Origin: Knoxdaviesia capensis
Taxonomy: Eukaryota; Ascomycota; Sordariomycetes; Microascales; Gondwanamycetaceae
Length of the DNA: 64,000 nucleotides
Direction of reading: 5' to 3'
Assembly (NCBI GenBank): GCA_001510575.1
Contig: LNGK01000008.1
Span: forward strand, 4,412,981 to 4,476,980
Shown: one piece after another, positions 13,182 through 24,398 of the stretch
How the letters are laid out: each line of letters starts with the position of its first letter
How positions within the stretch are numbered: position 1 is the first letter of the stretch
The notes under the pieces: generated by a model
What the model saw: only the letters and a program-made list of their open reading frames with translations
What the model was told of the DNA's origin: nothing
Databases searched by the model: none
Position numbers and translations under genes: made by a program

Positions 13182-14750
13182 ATGCTGGACGAAAACCTGC
13201 CCACGTTCCACTGCCGCGCGTCGACCGAGAACCCGCTGAACTCGGTCGTGTACTTCACGCAGAACGGCAGCGACCCGGCGGCCTCGTTCCTGCTGAAGCG
13301 GCCCGATCCGGCGCTGCCGATCGCGAAGAACAAGTACGCCATGGCGATTGCGGACCCGGTGTTCCACGATGTGATTTACGGCGAGGTGCTGGTCGAGCCG
13401 GAGTGGCGGCTGTCCGAGCCCGACGGACCCGGCGGTGGCGGCGGTAGCGCTGGTGGTGGACGTGGCGGGGGGAGCGGCTCGGCGTCCCCGGCGTCCGGCG
13501 CCGTGTCGGCCCACATCCCCGACGTGGTGCACCTGCAGCTGTACAACCCGGACCAGACGGTGGCGCTGCGCCAGGTGTCCGGGTCCTGGGGCCGCCACGA
13601 CAGCTGGGAGTTCGAGATGCCCGAGCGCTCGTTCCACGAGCCCAGCACCAGCGAGGTCGACCGCGAGCTGCGCAAAGCGGCGGCCGCGGCCGGCGGCACT
13701 GCGTCGGCCGACCTGGAGCCGCGGCTGGTGTTCCGGTGGAAGCGCGACAGCCGCCTGAGCAAGGCCATGACGTGCTACCTGTCGGGCAAGATGGTGGCCG
13801 GGCGGAAGAGCAAGGAGCCGGACATCACCGTCGCCATGTTCGAGCTGCGCAAGGCCGAGAGCGCGCTCGCCGTGTACGAGCCGAACATGCAGCGCGTCGA
13901 ACTGGAGGACCGCAAGGGGCTCGAGATCGTGTTGATCCTCGCGGCCGAGGTCATCCGCGACCTGTACCTGAATCCCAAGGCTGACGTGTTCAACGCCAGC
14001 GGCGCCGTGCCGCCCACCGCTGCCGTAGCTGCCGGCCGCCGGCCCGCCTCCAAGCCGCAGCTGGTCATCAGCCCCACGGCTGCCGGCCCGCCGCCGGTGC
14101 TGCTCTCGTCGTCCGCCCCCGCCACCGCGGCCTTCGCCCCCGCCAGCACACCCAAGTCCACCAGCGCCGCCGACGCCAAACTGCTGCAGAAGCTCGTCGC
14201 GGACGAGGAACGCGCGGCGCGCGAGCGCGAGAAACGCGATCTGGCCGAGCAGCAGAGCATCAAGCGCATGCTCGAGGCCGAAGAAGCCGACCGCCGCCGC
14301 CGCGCCGCCGCCGTCGACCAGGAGACTGAGCGCCTGCGCCGCGAGTACGGCGTCCCGCCGCCGTCGGGCTCCGCCGACCCCGTGTCGCCGCTCACCCCCG
14401 TGCTGCCCCCGCGCCACAGCTTCTTCCCGCCGCCGCCACCGCCCGGACAGACCCACTCGGCCGCGTACTACCAGAACCTGGGCCTGCCCGTGCCGCCGCC
14501 GCGGCCCGTTAGCGCCGGCACGTACGGCAGCACCGGGCCGCCAGCGTACGGCCGGCCGCAGGCGAGCGGCGCGCTGCCGATGTTCCAGCCGCCGCCGAGC
14601 GCGCCGTCCGGGTCGCCGCCGCCCTCGGGCGGGTGGAAGCCGCATACGTCGGCTGGAAAGACGGCTGCGCAGACAGTCAGCGGGCTGTTCCACAAGATCA
14701 AGGGGGCGGATGATAAGAAGGTGGAGAAGAAGAAGAGTACGCATTTCTGA
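13182..14750 (+). CDS. Conserved fungal hypothetical protein, GC-rich, Pro-rich C-terminus
   Basis: Single-exon frame of 522 aa. Residues about 1-290 form the conserved part, with a Gly/Ser-rich low-complexity insert (about 86-108). Its best marks are LSGKMVAGRKSKEPDITVA (about 203-221), VYEPNMQRVE and KGLEIVLILAAEVIRDLY. I recall the same pattern in uncharacterised proteins of aspergilli and relatives, where it sits before a disordered tail. Here the tail has a charged helix (about 327-390, rich in Glu, Arg and Ala, coiled-coil-like), then polyproline, and ends in a Lys-rich stretch after an FHKIKG motif. Codon third positions are overwhelmingly G or C, unlike neighbouring genes, which explains the long open frame on the opposite strand. 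The start at 13182 is the first ATG of the frame. Function is unknown. Confidence 0.8.
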   Translation: MLDENLPTFHCRASTENPLNSVVYFTQNGSDPAASFLLKRPDPALPIAKNKYAMAIADPVFHDVIYGEVLVEPEWRLSEPDGPGGGGGSAGGGRGGGSGSASPASGAVSAHIPDVVHLQLYNPDQTVALRQVSGSWGRHDSWEFEMPERSFHEPSTSEVDRELRKAAAAAGGTASADLEPRLVFRWKRDSRLSKAMTCYLSGKMVAGRKSKEPDITVAMFELRKAESALAVYEPNMQRVELEDRKGLEIVLILAAEVIRDLYLNPKADVFNASGAVPPTAAVAAGRRPASKPQLVISPTAAGPPPVLLSSSAPATAAFAPASTPKSTSAADAKLLQKLVADEERAAREREKRDLAEQQSIKRMLEAEEADRRRRAAAVDQETERLRREYGVPPPSGSADPVSPLTPVLPPRHSFFPPPPPPGQTHSAAYYQNLGLPVPPPRPVSAGTYGSTGPPAYGRPQASGALPMFQPPPSAPSGSPPPSGGWKPHTSAGKTAAQTVSGLFHKIKGADDKKVEKKKSTHF

Positions 14751-16043
14751 GCATGAGAGGGACTATTGGTGTTCTTGTGGGTTGTTGGTTCTGGTTTCTT
14801 CATGGCGGGGTCTACTTGTGTGTTGGCTTTCGGGTGTTCTTTCTTTGTCCGGTTCTTCTTTTCTGTTGTGTCTTTTTCTTTCCTATCACTTTGCGATCGG
14901 GAGACCTTGAAGGCTATGCTTTCTTCCTCCTCCATCCACATTGAATTCCTCCGTATTAAGTAGTAACAATCACAGATCTTTGATACCCTTTCGACCACTC
15001 TTCCTTCCTACGTAATTGCTGCCCCCACCGAGCACATCTTGTCTCCCATAGAAGATACAAGTGTAGCCGAGCCGGGCTCCATCAGCACCAACGAAACAAA
15101 AAGCGTTCGAAACGCAATAACCCGTTCAACAAACCCGCTGGTTCCCTCTCTCTCTCTTTCTCGTTCATTCTGTTCTTCTGTTCTGCCGGTCAATCACTTA
15201 TGGACGGTAGAGCACACACACACACACACAAAAGGGAACGGATTGGTGAGAGCGGGAGTAGGAGGTGAAGAAAAAACGGGGGTGGAAGACGGGACACGGC
15301 AACCCGCGTGAGACACGGGATCGACATCGATAGACATCCCGCCAAGTTTTGGAGGGTTGACGACCACCCGAACCAGAAGAAAAGAAGAAAAAAAAAGAAG
15401 AGAAAGACTTATCCGGAGTGCCTAACCAGACACCGAAGCCAGGAAAGCCAGAGAGCAAAAGGACCGGATAATTCCTCACGCCGAAGAAGTCGTCAGATTC
15501 ACGTTGTCAACCAAGCCAGATGTGAAGTCAATAAACGAACGGGACTGTTGGTTAGATCGCACCTGCTGCCTATCAAGTCACCTAAACGCTGAATACACCG
15601 GAACAGATATTGAAGTAAAAACTCGAAATATACACGAGAAACGCTGTAAATGTCATCAGAACTCGACAGAACATCCCTCCCAACATAGATAGTAGAGCAC
15701 AAGAACAAATATCGCCCATGCAAAAAAAGAAAACCAACAAAAAGTTTGACACCTGGCTCGGCCCCTATGCACTCGGCTGCTACACACGCACCTAGACAAA
15801 CACAGCGACATACACCTTTCAGAACTTCTCCTATACAGCACAAACACCAGCACCACCTCTTCTTGCTCGGTACTCAACATGGAAAGATAAATAAGGAATT
15901 GTACACTCTAAGAAAGAACACACCAAGATGCCCCACGTTCCAGATTCATATATAGGTGCTTGCTTCGGCTTCTTACTGCTTCGATTCGCCTCACTCCCCT
16001 TGATCAACCCTCGCCTTACAAACTTCAGTCACTCCTCATCTGC
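14751..16043. other. Intergenic between convergent genes
   Basis: 1.3 kb separating the 3' ends of a + gene and a - gene. It contains a CA microsatellite at 15213-15230 and A-rich tracts near 15385. I see no gene. Confidence 0.55.
15213..15230. repeat. (CA)n microsatellite
   Basis: Nine uninterrupted CA units in a convergent intergenic region. Confidence 0.9.
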
Positions 16044-17696
16044 TTAAATGATCCCTCCCGGCGGGTCGTAGCCGGTGACGGCGCCCCTTGCTGCGGCATT
16101 CAACCCGGCACTACCAGGAACTTCCGCCCCGAGGTCCACCTGTTGGTTGTTGGTCTTTCGGAGCATGAACATGGGCTTCTTACCCTCCTTGTCCAGCTGT
16201 TTGAATAATATCAATGGCTTTTCATCCATGGCCAGACACCGCTCTTGGTCTCCATACACAATGTATAGCGCGTACTGGTCCCACGGGGCGTTGATTTGGT
16301 ACTTTTTGAGCGCAGCCGGCAGCACCTTGCGACACGGGTCGTCCATGCTGACGCGGAACGACTTGAACACTTCTACTGATGCATTGCTGGAGCTGGGCGT
16401 GTCTGGTACCGGGGTCTCCCTTCGTCGGGGCGGCTGTACCGGCTTTTCCCGGCCGCCATACACCGAGTCGTTTTCTTGGAAGGTCGACCGCGACGATGGT
16501 GTTGGCTGATCAGCACGGTATGAGCGGGAGGCAAGAGTGGTGGATCCAGACAGCAGCGGTGGCGAGGTTGGGGAGGGCATATTTGCTGTCTGGTAGATGG
16601 GAGACGTAGATTGGCCGGACCCGTTCATGGCAGAGAGATGTGAAGACGAGAGAACGGCCCGTTCGGCAGCGCCGGCGGGGTCTAGAGGATGTTCGACTAG
16701 GGTGCGGTCGTGGGTGGTTTGCAGATGCGTGGGAGAGCTGGTCTTGGGCGCCGGGGGTAGGCCGATGGATTTCTTCGTGGAGAATTGCCTCTTGAGGCCG
16801 CCAGTCGACTGGCTGGACACGGGAGTGGGTGCGGGAGGGGATATAGTGGCCTCAAAGGCAAAGCTTGGCGTGGTGGTGCTACCTAGGTGAGGAAGAGGTT
16901 GCTGGGCATCCTTGGCTAGGCGAAGGGCAGGTAGCATGTCTTCGCGCAGGCGACGGAAGTCATCCGTCATGCGACGGAGGTCTTGTTCCATCAAACTCAT
17001 CCGCGCGTCTCGTAGTTGTAGTTGTTCGACCAGGTGCTTGATATCCTTTAGGGTGGCGGTGGCATACTGAGCTTCGGCGTCGGCAGCTGGTTGGGAAGAA
17101 ACCGGCGAGTTAGAAATTATTCATAGGACAGTTGGGATAATGTACTGTCGCATATGGCTGGAGAGTGGAAAGACGCAAAATAAACTTACTCAACGAGACA
17201 TAGTGATCACTTTCTATCGGCACATCCTGGTCCTTCTTGACATCATAGACACTCTTTAGAATGGTCAGTCTATGACCAACACTGGAAATACCCATACTCT
17301 TCAGATCATCGTGGTGGAGGGCAATCAAGGCCTCGCCAACAATGTCATTTTCTAGGGGGCGATTAGATGAGTACTTGTTAGTTTGCGATGCTCTGCACAA
17401 CGAGCTGCGGCATGCGTCTGCTACGATCAATTGTACACACCAAGGAATATATCAGCATACTGCTGCAAGCCGATGTTGCTGATAAAGTCGGCGCATTCTT
17501 CAGCGGTCCATTCGGTTATAATGGTCTCGGGGAGTCTGTCGGCACCGGACCGATGACCGTAGGTGGTCGGGGTGTGTTCGTTGGAGGAGGGCAGCTCCGA
17601 GTCGTACTGGACAACCGGGGAGCTTTCGGTGATGTGGCCATCGTACTCGTCGTCGGCGTCGGACTCGGTGTAGTTCGTGCCCGACTCGAAGCTCAT
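16044..17696 (-). CDS. ste50: MAPK adaptor Ste50/SteD (SAM + Ras-association), exons 17441..17696, 17190..17351, 16044..17086
   Basis: Three exons, all with GT..AG borders and frame continuity, give 486 aa. Residues about 61-128 form a SAM domain (TEWTAEECADFI, LKSMGI, GHRLTIL) that is interrupted by intron 1. A coiled stretch follows (LRRMTDDFRRLREDML). A Ser/Thr/Pro-rich linker leads to a Ras-association domain at about 379-452 (FKSFRVSMDDPC, ALYIVYGDQERCL, KKPMFMLRK). SAM followed by RA is the hallmark of Ste50, which tethers the MAPKKK Ste11/SteC to its activators in the pheromone, filamentation and osmostress pathways. In Aspergillus SteD also supports sexual development and secondary metabolism. 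The length suits the family. The start used here is MSFESG; an in-frame ATG 51 bases upstream (17747) would add 17 basic residues and cannot be excluded. Confidence 0.93.
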
Positions 17697-20600
17697 TGTT
17701 GAAGCCAGCTTGCGGGGCGAACGCCGAACGGTCTGGTGCCGGATCAAGGCAACCGACCGAGGCGTTCGGGGGAGATGAAAGGGTTTACAGTCGGGCGGGA
17801 AAGTGAGAACGGCGGCTCGCTCCGGACGAAGGTGACAGGAGGCGGGTCGGAGGTGAATAGACGGCGATTTAACAAGCGCAAGGCTTGGTTACTCTAGAAA
17901 GGGAGGCGTCGATACGGGATAGAAGCGGTGTATCGAGCGAATTACATCCGTCGAGAGGTGAGGGCCCCGGGCTTCGAAGAAGGGAGGATCAGGGAGAGAG
18001 GGGGGAATTGCGGAAGAGGGGATGGAGGCTGCCGATATGCGATGAGGCGTGAGAGAGGCAAAGCGATCAACAGGAGGATGACGACAAGTTGACAGTAAAC
18101 ATGGAAGAATGTGCTGAGCTCCAACTGAAGGTCAGACGGAGGTCAGGCAAGATGAAATTGATTTGTCAAAATAGCAACGATGACAGGTGGTGGAGGACAG
18201 AGCAGTGTACACAAAAAAGGGTGTGTGTGTTTATGTACAGAGCCGGTTCATGACAACAGACGACAAGATACACAAAAAAAAAAAATAAACAGAAAAAAAA
18301 AAAGAAGACAGACCGTGACCCTATTCCCAAGCGGACGTAAAGATATATCCAAAAAGGCGGCCGACGAGAGAAGAAGAGGAGACGCTGATTTGTGAGGCGA
18401 AAGAATGTTGCGAAAAAGAGAGGGACGCAGGATTTTGGTGATGAGAAGAAGCAAAAAGGCAGGAGATTTGCAGAAGAGAGAAAAGGCAGAGGAAGGGGAA
18501 GGTTCGGCCGCCGGGTGTATGCAGACAATTGGACCTGAATTTTCGTCCCTGGTGGAAAGAGCGTGGTTAAGTGGAGTACGATGGTTCCTTGCTTTCTTCT
18601 CTGCAATTTACGTTCAAATTCACAACGTCGATTGCGTTTTTGGCCTTGAAGATCGACTGCATCCACGCTGTCTTGTGTTATATACCTGTCCTCATATCAT
18701 GACTGCGTCGACGAGTTCCTGCATTATTACCGGTTGGGACACACATATAGGTCTGTCCCATTAGGGCGTTTGGCGGTTCGTTTCTTGCGTTCTTGGGGCG
18801 GAATGCGAAAGTTGGCGAGTTTGCCTGGCCCGAGTACAGAATGGAGGACTTACTCGCCCGAGAGCCTCTGTAGGCGCTGGCAGAGACTTGAGACTCTCGG
18901 AGATGTCTTGCAGCGACAGCCTACGCCAAAATTACATTACGCACATACATTCAGCACGACCAAAAAGGGGGGCAAACAGAAGACGGTGGAGGAGGGAGGC
19001 AAACAAGCCCATCTTCTTTTCTGCGTGGTTGGATGGACCCAACTGGCGCCAACTGGGGCTAGATCTAGGATCTTTGGCTGTTGTTGGTTCAGTATGGGGT
19101 AGAACAAGCGAGAAAAGCAAACCCCCCCAAGTCGCAGGCAGAGCGTTAACTGATACGCCCTGGTGGACTTTTACTGCTTCGTCGTTCTGTTCTTGGGTTT
19201 TCTTCTTCGGTGGGTGGCCAAATTTGCGGAGTCGCAGAGAGGGGGTCCTTGACATTTGTTAGAGGTTCGCCGCCTCCTTTCTCGTCTTCCATGCAACTCT
19301 TTTCAAGGTACTCGCTTCTCTCCTCAATCCACGAAGCCCACACCGGAGCAGCTACTGCTGGCCTGGAGTTATAAAAAGAATCGGAAGCGTGGTGTTGCTG
19401 CAAGAGACTTATCTGATCTAATCTAAACGCCTGGGCATCTTGGAATACCTCACAGCCGTTGGCTTAATTGCATCTGGTTGGAACTCAGTGGATTCTAGCT
19501 AGCTATGACTGGCTCCTCTGTAGATATATGTACGTTTGTTGAATTCGCATATATAAATTTCCGACTTCTTCCCCCCCTTTTCATCGCGGAACGGCTGCTC
19601 TCCGAGGATACCTCTATAGCGCTCGGCTAGCCTCAACTGTAACGAACTCTATCTTCTCACAGTCTGAGCGAGCTGCTTCTCGGCCAACACATAATACACA
19701 CACACTCTCTCTCTCCAGTCGACTGCAACGCCAGCGTCCGAGTTGCAGCGCCCATGATTCCCACCGTGAGAAATCCAGATCTTTACTGTGCACAGGTGTT
19801 AGGCCCCCGTCTCACGTGGTATCAGGCACTGGCGGGCCCAGACACCTGACTCTGACTCCGCTCGATTTGAGCTGTTATCTCGAACTGTACCGTGTGTATA
19901 CTGTACGGTAGCATGGGGTATAACCCTAAGTGGCATTGGCCTGCTGCCCGGTCTTGATAACGAAGCATTTCCTGACTAGGTACTGCTTCCTCCGCGCTTT
20001 GATTCCGACCCGCTCCGACAGGGCACGCTTTTCCCCTGGCACCAAGAGAAAGAACAAAAACGGTCTGACCCAAGAGCAAGAGCGAAAAGAAAATGCCACA
20101 CACCGAAGGATATCGAACACCTGAATCTTGCTCGTGGCGGTTCTTCCAGGGTTCTGCTGGTCCACCCATCGCTGTCCGTATCATAGGCTGCTCTCTCTGC
20201 CATTGGGGACCTCAACATCTGTATCCCGGATCACGTGATCCGTCTCCGATCTCCTTGACGATCTCAAATCTCACGAGGGCCTCCCCCGAGTTGTTTCTCG
20301 AATTGCAAATCAGCGTGTTGTGTGGGAAAGGGGCAGTCCTATCCAGTCCCGAGTGGCGAAGAAGTGTGTGCTGTTTCTCGAATCAGCCGCCAATGCAAAC
20401 GCCTGAATTCCATTCCTTCTCTCCAGCTTTCATCTAGTCGTCCATCCGCTTGGTGATCGCCCTGCCCAGTGCGGTTATCAAGCCTGTTTATGTTGGCGTT
20501 TCCTCAATGACGTTCACTGCCCGTTTCCTTAGGACTAACGACTAACGAGCATGTGTGGCTGGCTGTCAGAGCTTTCAACATTCCTCGCTACCTCGTATAT

Positions 20601-22427
20601 CAAGCTTTGTTAACATCGCCAATATACACGCAGTGCGGGAAGGAATCGAGTGAGTGGGCAGTGATCGTCTGCGGCTATGATTCTTTTTGAACAGCGATTT
20701 GGAAATCACTACTGGGTCGGCCCGTGAACACCCAGCAAAGACCCCGAAGCCAAATTTAAAGCACTTTCCTCAAAGGCTGCCCCGTGTCCATTTTGATGTA
20801 TCCCTTTCGTATCGTGCAGATAGGAAGGGCACCTGAGCGTTGTTCATGTCGAACATTTTCATGTTCTAAAAAAAAAAAAAGGAGAGTTCGTATCTGTGCA
20901 ACATACTCAAAACCCTTCCCCCTTTGTTCTTCTCCTACTCCTATCATGTATGGGTGTTCCAGAGAATATCAATCACCCTTCCTCACGAACGACCAGCTCA
21001 GGTCGGCACGACTCTGTCACCACAACTTGTTCCACACTGCCCCCCCAATCACACCAATACCCCCTGAACATAGATACCTGATCCGAGCTTTCTTTCAGAT
21101 CCTGCTCCCTCCCTCCCCCCTTCACTCTTCAACGCCTGTCAAATGAACCTTTTCGACTTGCACCCACGTACCCCTGGCTCACCAGCCCCCTTTCCGGCCG
21201 GGAGCTGCATTCTTGGGAATTTGGGCCGGGGGGGCCCGTATCCTGCTGCGGTCGTCCAGAAGAGGCCCATCCTGGGCACGCATAGAGATAGAGAGAAGCT
21301 TACAATACCTACCCTACCCAGCTCTGCCCTGGTCACTACACCAACCTCTTCCAGACTCATTCAATGCCACATGCAAGCCGGCGTAGTGGAATGTCCAGGC
21401 CGTCGGATGGACTTTCCGGTCTAGACTACGCCAATGCCCATGCCAGCCTGTCATGCGAATACCCTAACCACCAACCCTCGAAATTGCACGTATCTACAGT
21501 ATATCTTAGGAAACCTGCCAGTCCACAGTGAAGTTGGTTCGTGAGCTACTATTTCTTCAACATTACTCTATCTAGACTTCTATGTAGAACCCCATCCCCG
21601 AAACCCCACCGAAAAAGAAAGACACAGGAAGACAAGTCTATCCTTCCCCCTCCCAATGCTTCCAAAGTCCACATGACAAGGAAACCCAGACCAGACGAAG
21701 TGATAAGAGAAGCTATTATTATAACTCCGAGTCCATACTCGGAGGGTAAGTGGAAAACCGAGTGGAAAGGTTGATCTATGAGATCAGACCAACTGAGAGG
21801 AAGAACCACTGTTGTACAAGAAACACCAGAGGCTCCTCACTTTCCGAGAATCGAAAAAAAAAGAAGAAGGGAAAACACACTGCACGCCGATGCTGGTAAC
21901 ACAAACGCGCGAACAGGAACATCCGCACAGAACCCCCTAACCCATCGACGACGAAAATATAAACAGGAGAGGCTGGAACCGCGGAGGACAATGGAATGGG
22001 ACACACAGACACATATCCCCCCCAGTGTAAAGATGACAGCCAAAAACACAAGACAGCAAAAACGCCAGAGATGTGAGAAGATAAGGGAAAGGGCATAAGC
22101 ACAAGCCGTAAAAAAAACAAAAACCAAGCCAACATAAAGCAATCCCTCCCCCATCATGTCTAGGACAGAAAACAGAAGAACGCCAAGTGCAAGATATTTA
22201 CACGTAGAACATGTGTGCGAAACAGAGAAGGGTGACCCGAACCATTGCGAGAAGGAGAAGTGAAAAGAAAGAAAAAAAATCATAGAATTGAGAGTGCCCC
22301 TGTATAAGGTTGGGAGACTCGGTTCTGCGTGTCTGAACCTGGGGTGGACTAATCTTCTCGTATAGTAGTATGAACGTGGGAGTTTTGTTTCCTATTTTCT
22401 CTCCAGCAAGGGAATCGTAGGGAGTCT
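17697..22427. other. Gene-poor interval of about 4.7 kb
   Basis: It lies upstream of ste50 and downstream of the sphingolipid gene, both on the minus strand. I find only chance open frames, A-rich and C-rich tracts (for example 18270-18300 and 20870-20881), and one AACCCTAA motif at 19922. An AT-rich stretch with CT repeats sits at 19530-19720. No gene is supported. Confidence 0.5.
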
Positions 22428-24398
22428 TCACCGCAGACGATGCTGGACATCTTCAACCCCGGCCGCTATAACATCCTCAAGCTTCCACCGCGGGGGCTTG
22501 ATGACCTTCTCCAGGCCATTGGCCTTGAGATACTCGTCCTCAGTCTCGGCCGTCACGCCGGCCGGGAGCGGGTCGGCACCGCCGGCAATACCGGTGCCGT
22601 AGCGCACCTGCAGCAGCGTGGCAATCTCGTCGCACGCCGCCAGCACGCGGTCCAAATCTTCCTTGTTGTGGGCCGCGGAAATGCAGAACCGCGCACGCGA
22701 GCTGATCAGCGGCGTGGCCGGATATCCAACAATAACCACCGAAATCTTGCGCTTGAGCATCTCGTGGCTGAAGGCCGGCATCTTGGCCGGGTTGTACAGG
22801 ATGACCGGGATGATGGGGGCATCGTCGTGGCCGTAGACAATAAGTCCCAGGCGCTTGAGACCCAGGCGCAGGTACCGGGAGTTGAAGGCGATGCGCTGCA
22901 GACGCTCCTCGCCCTCGCCGGGGTTGATCTCTCCAGTGATGATACGCAGCGACGACAGAATCTGCATGAGCACCGACGGCGTGGGCGATTCGGCAAGCAG
23001 GGTAGCGGCGTTAGTGCTCTTCAGCTTGTCGATGATGTGCTTCTCAGCAGCGACATAGCCTCCGTTGGCACCGAACGACTTGGTGAGAGTTCCCATAAGA
23101 ATATCAATTTCCTTCGGATCGATGTTGAAGTAGTCGCAAACACCACGGCCACGGGGGCCCAGAGCACCGATACTGTGAGCTTCATCGACAAACAGGTAGT
23201 ACTTGTACTTCTTCTTCAGGGCAATGAGACCTGGAAGATCGCACATGGTACCCTCCATCGAGTACAGACCCTCGACAGCGACCAGAATCTTCTTCCAAGG
23301 GCGATGGGTGCGCGGTTGGCCCTGAGAGATGGCTTCGCGCAGCTTCTTCTCAAGGTCGTCCATGTCGTTGTGCTTGAACGAGCGGATGACAGCTCCGGAG
23401 AAACGGGCACCAATACGGATCGAGGCGTGGTTCAGCTCATCGGAGATCAGAAGGCTGCCCTTGCTGACCAACGCGGGGAACGAGCTGGCGTTGGTGACAA
23501 AACCCATGGAGAAGATCATGGCAGCCGGCTTTCCGACAAAGCTGGCGATTTCACGCTCAACCTCCAGAGCGAGGTCGGTGGTGCCGACATCGGCGCGGGG
23601 GCTGCACTGGCTGAGACCAACACGGCGAACATATTCCTCAACAGCGTCGGCACAGGGGCCTTCGCTCTGAGCGAAACCAAGATAGTTGTAAGAGCTCATG
23701 TTCAGAGTCTCGGTGGTGGTACCGGTGTAATGGAAGGTCCGGTTGAAATCCTTGGTGTAGCGGTCAAGAACCTTGATGTAGCGACCGGGGACACCGGTGG
23801 TAATACGGGCAAAGCAGTCGTCGATGCGGTTCTTCAGACGACGGGTGTAGAAGCTGTCGAAATCATCGTTCAGGGCAGCGTAGCCGTTGCCGGCCTTGAG
23901 ACTGCGGTATATCTTGACGTCGCCAAAGCGCTTTCCGAAGAAATCACGGATATGACCGACGACAATCAGAAGCAGGTAGCTGATGTATGTGGTGAGGAGG
24001 TAGTAGTATGCTGGCTCGTCAATGATCGGAGTGGCAAGGGGCTCGCCGTTGTGCTTGCTGACATAGAGGTGGGATTTGTCCAGCAGCGGACCGAACTGGG
24101 CGTCGCGGCGGCTGACCTTGGTGTGGGGTTCGCCGTCGGAAAAGAGACCTGACTGGCCGTCAGCCGACCGGTCACTCGGGTTCAGAGTAACGGTGGGCAA
24201 CGGCACGGTGGCCGGGATGATGATATTTGGAGGAGACATGGGGTTGCCGGATTGTTTCTGCATGGCAATGAGAGATTGTTGGGCCGAGAGGGGATGGCTG
24301 TCCCTCGAGGACTTGGGAGAGGAGCTGAACAGCTGAGAGAAACGGTTCCCTTTGAGGCTGGATTGACGTTTCTGAGAGGGTCTATCGGAAGTGGGCAT
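22428..24398 (-). CDS. lcb2: Serine palmitoyltransferase subunit 2 (long-chain base synthase)
   Basis: Intronless frame of 656 aa from the ATG at 24398. It is the catalytic subunit of serine palmitoyltransferase, which condenses serine with palmitoyl-CoA to 3-ketosphinganine at the ER, the first step of sphingolipid synthesis. It belongs to the PLP alpha-oxoamine synthase family. Visible marks are NMSSYNYLGFA, the His of DELNHASI, the PLP-binding VDEAHSIGALG, and the Schiff-base lysine in GTLTKSFGANGGY at about residue 440. A hydrophobic segment (YYYLLTTYISYLLLIVVGHI, near residue 135) is the expected N-terminal ER anchor. The Ser-rich first 100 residues are typically variable. The frame stays open upstream to 24665, with other ATGs at 24440 and 24665; these read like leader sequence. 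The partner Lcb1 is not in the window. Confidence 0.95.
   Translation of the reverse strand: MPTSDRPSQKRQSSLKGNRFSQLFSSSPKSSRDSHPLSAQQSLIAMQKQSGNPMSPPNIIIPATVPLPTVTLNPSDRSADGQSGLFSDGEPHTKVSRRDAQFGPLLDKSHLYVSKHNGEPLATPIIDEPAYYYLLTTYISYLLLIVVGHIRDFFGKRFGDVKIYRSLKAGNGYAALNDDFDSFYTRRLKNRIDDCFARITTGVPGRYIKVLDRYTKDFNRTFHYTGTTTETLNMSSYNYLGFAQSEGPCADAVEEYVRRVGLSQCSPRADVGTTDLALEVEREIASFVGKPAAMIFSMGFVTNASSFPALVSKGSLLISDELNHASIRIGARFSGAVIRSFKHNDMDDLEKKLREAISQGQPRTHRPWKKILVAVEGLYSMEGTMCDLPGLIALKKKYKYYLFVDEAHSIGALGPRGRGVCDYFNIDPKEIDILMGTLTKSFGANGGYVAAEKHIIDKLKSTNAATLLAESPTPSVLMQILSSLRIITGEINPGEGEERLQRIAFNSRYLRLGLKRLGLIVYGHDDAPIIPVILYNPAKMPAFSHEMLKRKISVVIVGYPATPLISSRARFCISAAHNKEDLDRVLAACDEIATLLQVRYGTGIAGGADPLPAGVTAETEDEYLKANGLEKVIKPPRWKLEDVIAAGVEDVQHRLR

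Noticed and set aside
12924..14744. 606-codon open frame antisense to the GC-rich gene at 13182
   Set aside because: It is Arg/Ala/Gly/His-rich nonsense created by extreme G/C third positions of the sense gene, and shows no domain or codon pattern of its own.
22440..24152. 570-codon open frame antisense to lcb2
   Set aside because: The sense strand is unambiguously serine palmitoyltransferase with intact motifs; the antisense frame is a codon-bias shadow.
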